The notes below the pieces were generated by a model. It saw nothing but the letters and a program-made list of their open reading frames with translations, was not told the origin of the DNA and did no database searches. A stretch of DNA of 17,471 bases from an uncultured Lachnospiraceae bacterium (GTDB lineage Bacteria; Bacillota; Clostridia; Lachnospirales; Lachnospiraceae). Position 1 is the first letter of the stretch. The number at the start of each line of letters is the position of its first letter. The stretch covers positions 1 through 17,471 of the forward strand of contig CAJTRU010000071.1 of assembly GCA_910579085.1 (NCBI GenBank), given 5' to 3'. Both the position numbers and the translations under genes were made by a program. Shown in pieces: positions 15,661 through 17,471 of this stretch.

Positions 15661-15688
15661 CTGACACAGCTATTAAAAGACTTATAAA
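15661..15688 (+). promoter_or_regulatory. Promoter candidate 2 for the aminotransferase gene
   Basis: CTGACA (15661-15666), a 16-base spacer and TATAAA (15683-15688) give a second candidate closer to the gene, with a leader of about 80 bases. Confidence 0.4.
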
Positions 15689-15691
15689 ATA

Positions 15692-15733
15692 CTGTCTGGC
15701 TTCAGGTTGTTTTCTTTAGTATTATGCAGACAG
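15692..15733 (+). other. Inverted repeat in the aminotransferase leader
   Basis: CTGTCTG (15692-15698) and CAGACAG (15727-15733) are perfectly complementary across a 28-base loop. This could be leader RNA structure, but it is not followed by a T run and may be chance. Confidence 0.3.
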
Positions 15734-15773
15734 AAAAGAACAGGAAGTAATATGTGGAAAGGAGCGGTTACAT

Positions 15774-17057
15774 ATGAAGGCATATACAGATATGGACCAT
15801 AATGAATTATTATCATTAAAAGCAAGTTTAGAAGAAAAGTTTAAGACAGAACAGGCAAAAGGGTTATCCCTTAATATGGCAAGAGGCAAGCCAGGAATTT
15901 CACAGCTTGCTATTTCAATGCCTATGTTAGATGCAGTGAACAAAGACTCAGATATGAATACTTTGCTGGGAAATGATACCAGAAATTATGGTGACTGGGA
16001 TGGTATTGGCGAGTGCAGGCAGTTAATGGCTGATATGATGGAAGTAAAGAAAGCAAATGTAATTGTATGTGGCAATTCCAGTTTAAATATTATGTATGAT
16101 ACAGTTATGCGTTCTATGGCAATGGGGGTAAATGGACTGACACCTTGGTGCAAGCTGGATAAAGTTAAGTTTTTATGTCCAGTTCCTGGATATGACAGGC
16201 ATTTTAAGATTACAGAATTATTTGGAATTGAGATGATACCAGTCCCTCTTGGAGAAGACGGGCCAGATATGGATATGGTAGAACAATATGTTAATAATGA
16301 TGATGCTGTAAAAGGAATATGGTGTGTTCCAAAATATTCAAACCCGACTGGCATTACTTATTCAGATGAAGTAGTAAGGCGTTTTGCAAATTTAAAGCCA
16401 AAAGCGGAAGATTTCAGGATTTTCTGGGATAATGCATATTGTATACATTATATTTTTGAAGATACACAAGATAAGATTTTAAACATATTAGAGGAATGTG
16501 AAAAAGCAGGAAACCCAAATATGGTTTATGTATTTGCGTCTACTTCAAAAGTAAGTTTTCCTGGTTCTGGTGTATCAGCTATTGCTACATCGCTTGAAAA
16601 TATGGAATATATTAAGAAATTTATGACAACACAGATAATCGGGCATGACAAGATAAACCAGTTACGCCATGTAAGGTTCTTTAAAAATATAGACGGTTTA
16701 AACGCGCATATGAAGAAACATGCGGATTTAATACGTCCAAAATTTGAAGCAGTGCTGGACATTCTGGAAGCAGAACTTTCAGGGCTTGGGATAGGAAGCT
16801 GGACAAAACCAAGAGGCGGGTATTTTATTTCATTTAATTCAATGCCTGGATGCGCAAAAGCTATAGTTGCAAAATGCAAAGAACTGGGTCTGGTTCTTAC
16901 TGGTGCAGGTGCAACATACCCATACGGAAAAGACCCGGATGATTCTAATATCCGTATAGCACCAACATTCCCTACACCAGAAGAAATGGCAGAAGCAGCA
17001 AAAATGTTTACAATATGCGTAAAACTGGCATCTGTTGAAAAATTGTCAGGGGAATAA
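15774..17057 (+). CDS. PLP-dependent aminotransferase, aspartate aminotransferase-like (class I, PF12897 type)
   Basis: This 427-residue cytosolic enzyme is a fold-type I aminotransferase. Cofactor and substrate residues are visible: SNPTG (N190 to G193), FWDNAY with D219 (pairs with the pyridine nitrogen) and Y222, and ASTSKVSFPGSG with the Schiff-base lysine K259. The N-terminus (ARGKPGISQLAISMPMLD) and the GNDTRNYGDWDGIGECR block suggest the aspartate aminotransferase-like branch rather than classical AspC. Substrate specificity is inferred, most likely aspartate/2-oxoglutarate. The start at 15774 follows AAAGGAG (15758-15764). The gene stands alone, with two candidate promoters upstream. 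Its stop codon TAA (17055-17057) falls inside the terminal motif of repeat copy C. Repeat copies H and C flank it in inverted orientation. Length and motifs are intact. Confidence 0.9.
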   Translation: MKAYTDMDHNELLSLKASLEEKFKTEQAKGLSLNMARGKPGISQLAISMPMLDAVNKDSDMNTLLGNDTRNYGDWDGIGECRQLMADMMEVKKANVIVCGNSSLNIMYDTVMRSMAMGVNGLTPWCKLDKVKFLCPVPGYDRHFKITELFGIEMIPVPLGEDGPDMDMVEQYVNNDDAVKGIWCVPKYSNPTGITYSDEVVRRFANLKPKAEDFRIFWDNAYCIHYIFEDTQDKILNILEECEKAGNPNMVYVFASTSKVSFPGSGVSAIATSLENMEYIKKFMTTQIIGHDKINQLRHVRFFKNIDGLNAHMKKHADLIRPKFEAVLDILEAELSGLGIGSWTKPRGGYFISFNSMPGCAKAIVAKCKELGLVLTGAGATYPYGKDPDDSNIRIAPTFPTPEEMAEAAKMFTICVKLASVEKLSGE

Positions 17058-17356
17058 TTTCTAGTTATTTTGTTATTTGTGGTGGGGAAGGGACGCAGGG
17101 TTTGCCCGTGTTCCACTAAATTATTCCATAAAAGGGGCACACTCCCGTTACGTCAGCCCACGCAGCGGCACATAAAGTCCATATATCCCAAAGGAAACTT
17201 ATGTTTGCTCTGGAACATATGGACTTAAATGCCGGCGGTGCTGAAGTGCCCCTGTCATGGAATAATATTAGCTGGAACACCAGAAACCTGCTGTACACCA
17301 ACAAACATAAAAAATATAATATACATCCAAAATAAATACTATAACTGGAAATTATG
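17054..17356. repeat. Palindromic intergenic repeat, copy C (complete)
   Basis: Ends are ATAATTTCTAGTTAT (17054-17068) and ATAACTGGAAATTATG (17341-17356), inverted with one mismatch. The inner stem TTATTCCATAAAAGGGGCAC (17121-17140) matches 17246-17265 at 18 of 20 bases, and the tip stem AAGTCCATAT (17175-17184) pairs perfectly with ATATGGACTT (17217-17226). It shares CGCAGCGGC, CATAAA and ATCCCAAAG with copy B. It may also act as a terminator for the aminotransferase gene. Confidence 0.85.
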
Positions 17357-17471
17357 ATGTAAGAGAGGATACTCAGAATGACGGGAGAGCCTGTGCTACT
17401 ATTTTTATAATAAAATTAGTACAAGTAATTATTATATTGGCTGGTAAATAATCAGTATAGCCGTTGTTAAG
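17357..17471. other. Non-coding end of window, no gene seen
   Basis: The stretch is AT-rich. A 10-codon frame at ATG 17380 has no good binding site and is not called. Weak inverted similarity to 15425-15480 is noted. The next gene presumably starts beyond the window. Confidence 0.4.

Noticed and set aside
15359..15773. Possible tRNA, riboswitch or CRISPR array in the long non-coding stretch
   Set aside because: No cloverleaf, no regularly spaced short repeats and no recognised riboswitch core were seen; only the half repeat and promoter-like boxes are supported.
17116..17304. Minus-strand 62-codon frame within repeat copy C
   Set aside because: Same reason: it lies in the palindrome and does not match any frame in copy B.
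1..17471. A complete novel multi-gene defence or mobile system
   Set aside because: All sizeable genes belong to housekeeping families; no transposase, integrase, nuclease-toxin or phage gene was found. The unusual content is the repeats, the small membrane gene and the ATPase unit.

Overview
The window looks like chromosome from a low-to-moderate GC Gram-positive anaerobe of the Clostridia, most likely a Lachnospiraceae relative. The basis is protein character (zinc-ribbon type L28, Asp23/Gls24 plus DAK2-domain kinase, RecG, RsmD, CoaD, ZapA, long U32 protein), strong Shine-Dalgarno sites, and heavy use of AUA and AGG codons. Genus cannot be settled by reading alone. Apart from one 45-codon gene on the minus strand, every recognised gene is on the plus strand.

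Layout. 1-253: half of a palindromic repeat (copy A), then the rpmB promoter. 254-519: rpmB and two back-to-back terminators. 546-683 (minus): a tiny two-helix membrane protein converging on rpmB. 706-5006: promoter, asp23-like gene, FakA/YloV-like kinase and recG. 5078-7074: a self-contained unit (promoter, CbxX/CfxQ-type AAA+ ATPase with a very charged linker, terminator) sitting between recG and rsmD. 7125-9506: promoter with an overlapping inverted repeat, rsmD, coaD, a coiled-coil protein, zapA, then an intergenic region rich in hairpins ending in a terminator. 9556-15052: a long U32 family protein, a FtsW/RodA-type glycosyltransferase with an N-terminal membrane extension, and a class B penicillin-binding protein whose start overlaps the previous gene by 71 bases. 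15053-15773: a 720-base non-coding stretch with repeat copy B, a half copy and two candidate promoters. 15774-17057: a PLP aminotransferase. 17054-17356: repeat copy C, whose outer end supplies the aminotransferase stop codon. 17357-17471: no gene seen.

How the genes fit together. Most are housekeeping: translation (rpmB, rsmD, and probably the U32 protein through RNA modification), coenzyme A synthesis (coaD), recombination (recG), fatty acid phosphorylation (FakA-like), and division or wall synthesis (zapA, FtsW/RodA, PBP). The FtsW/RodA and PBP pair is the classic polymerase/transpeptidase partnership.

The least ordinary content is non-coding. A family of roughly 250-300 base palindromic intergenic elements ends in inverted copies of ATAATTTCCAGTTAT. 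Copies differ in stem sequence while keeping base pairing, which suggests a conserved fold. Copies A and B are inverted relative to each other and flank the 15 kb of housekeeping genes. A separate shared promoter module (TTATGAAACAGCCGTG, an AT-rich tract, then -35/-10) precedes both rpmB and the aminotransferase gene. No CRISPR array, phage gene, transposase or defence system was seen.
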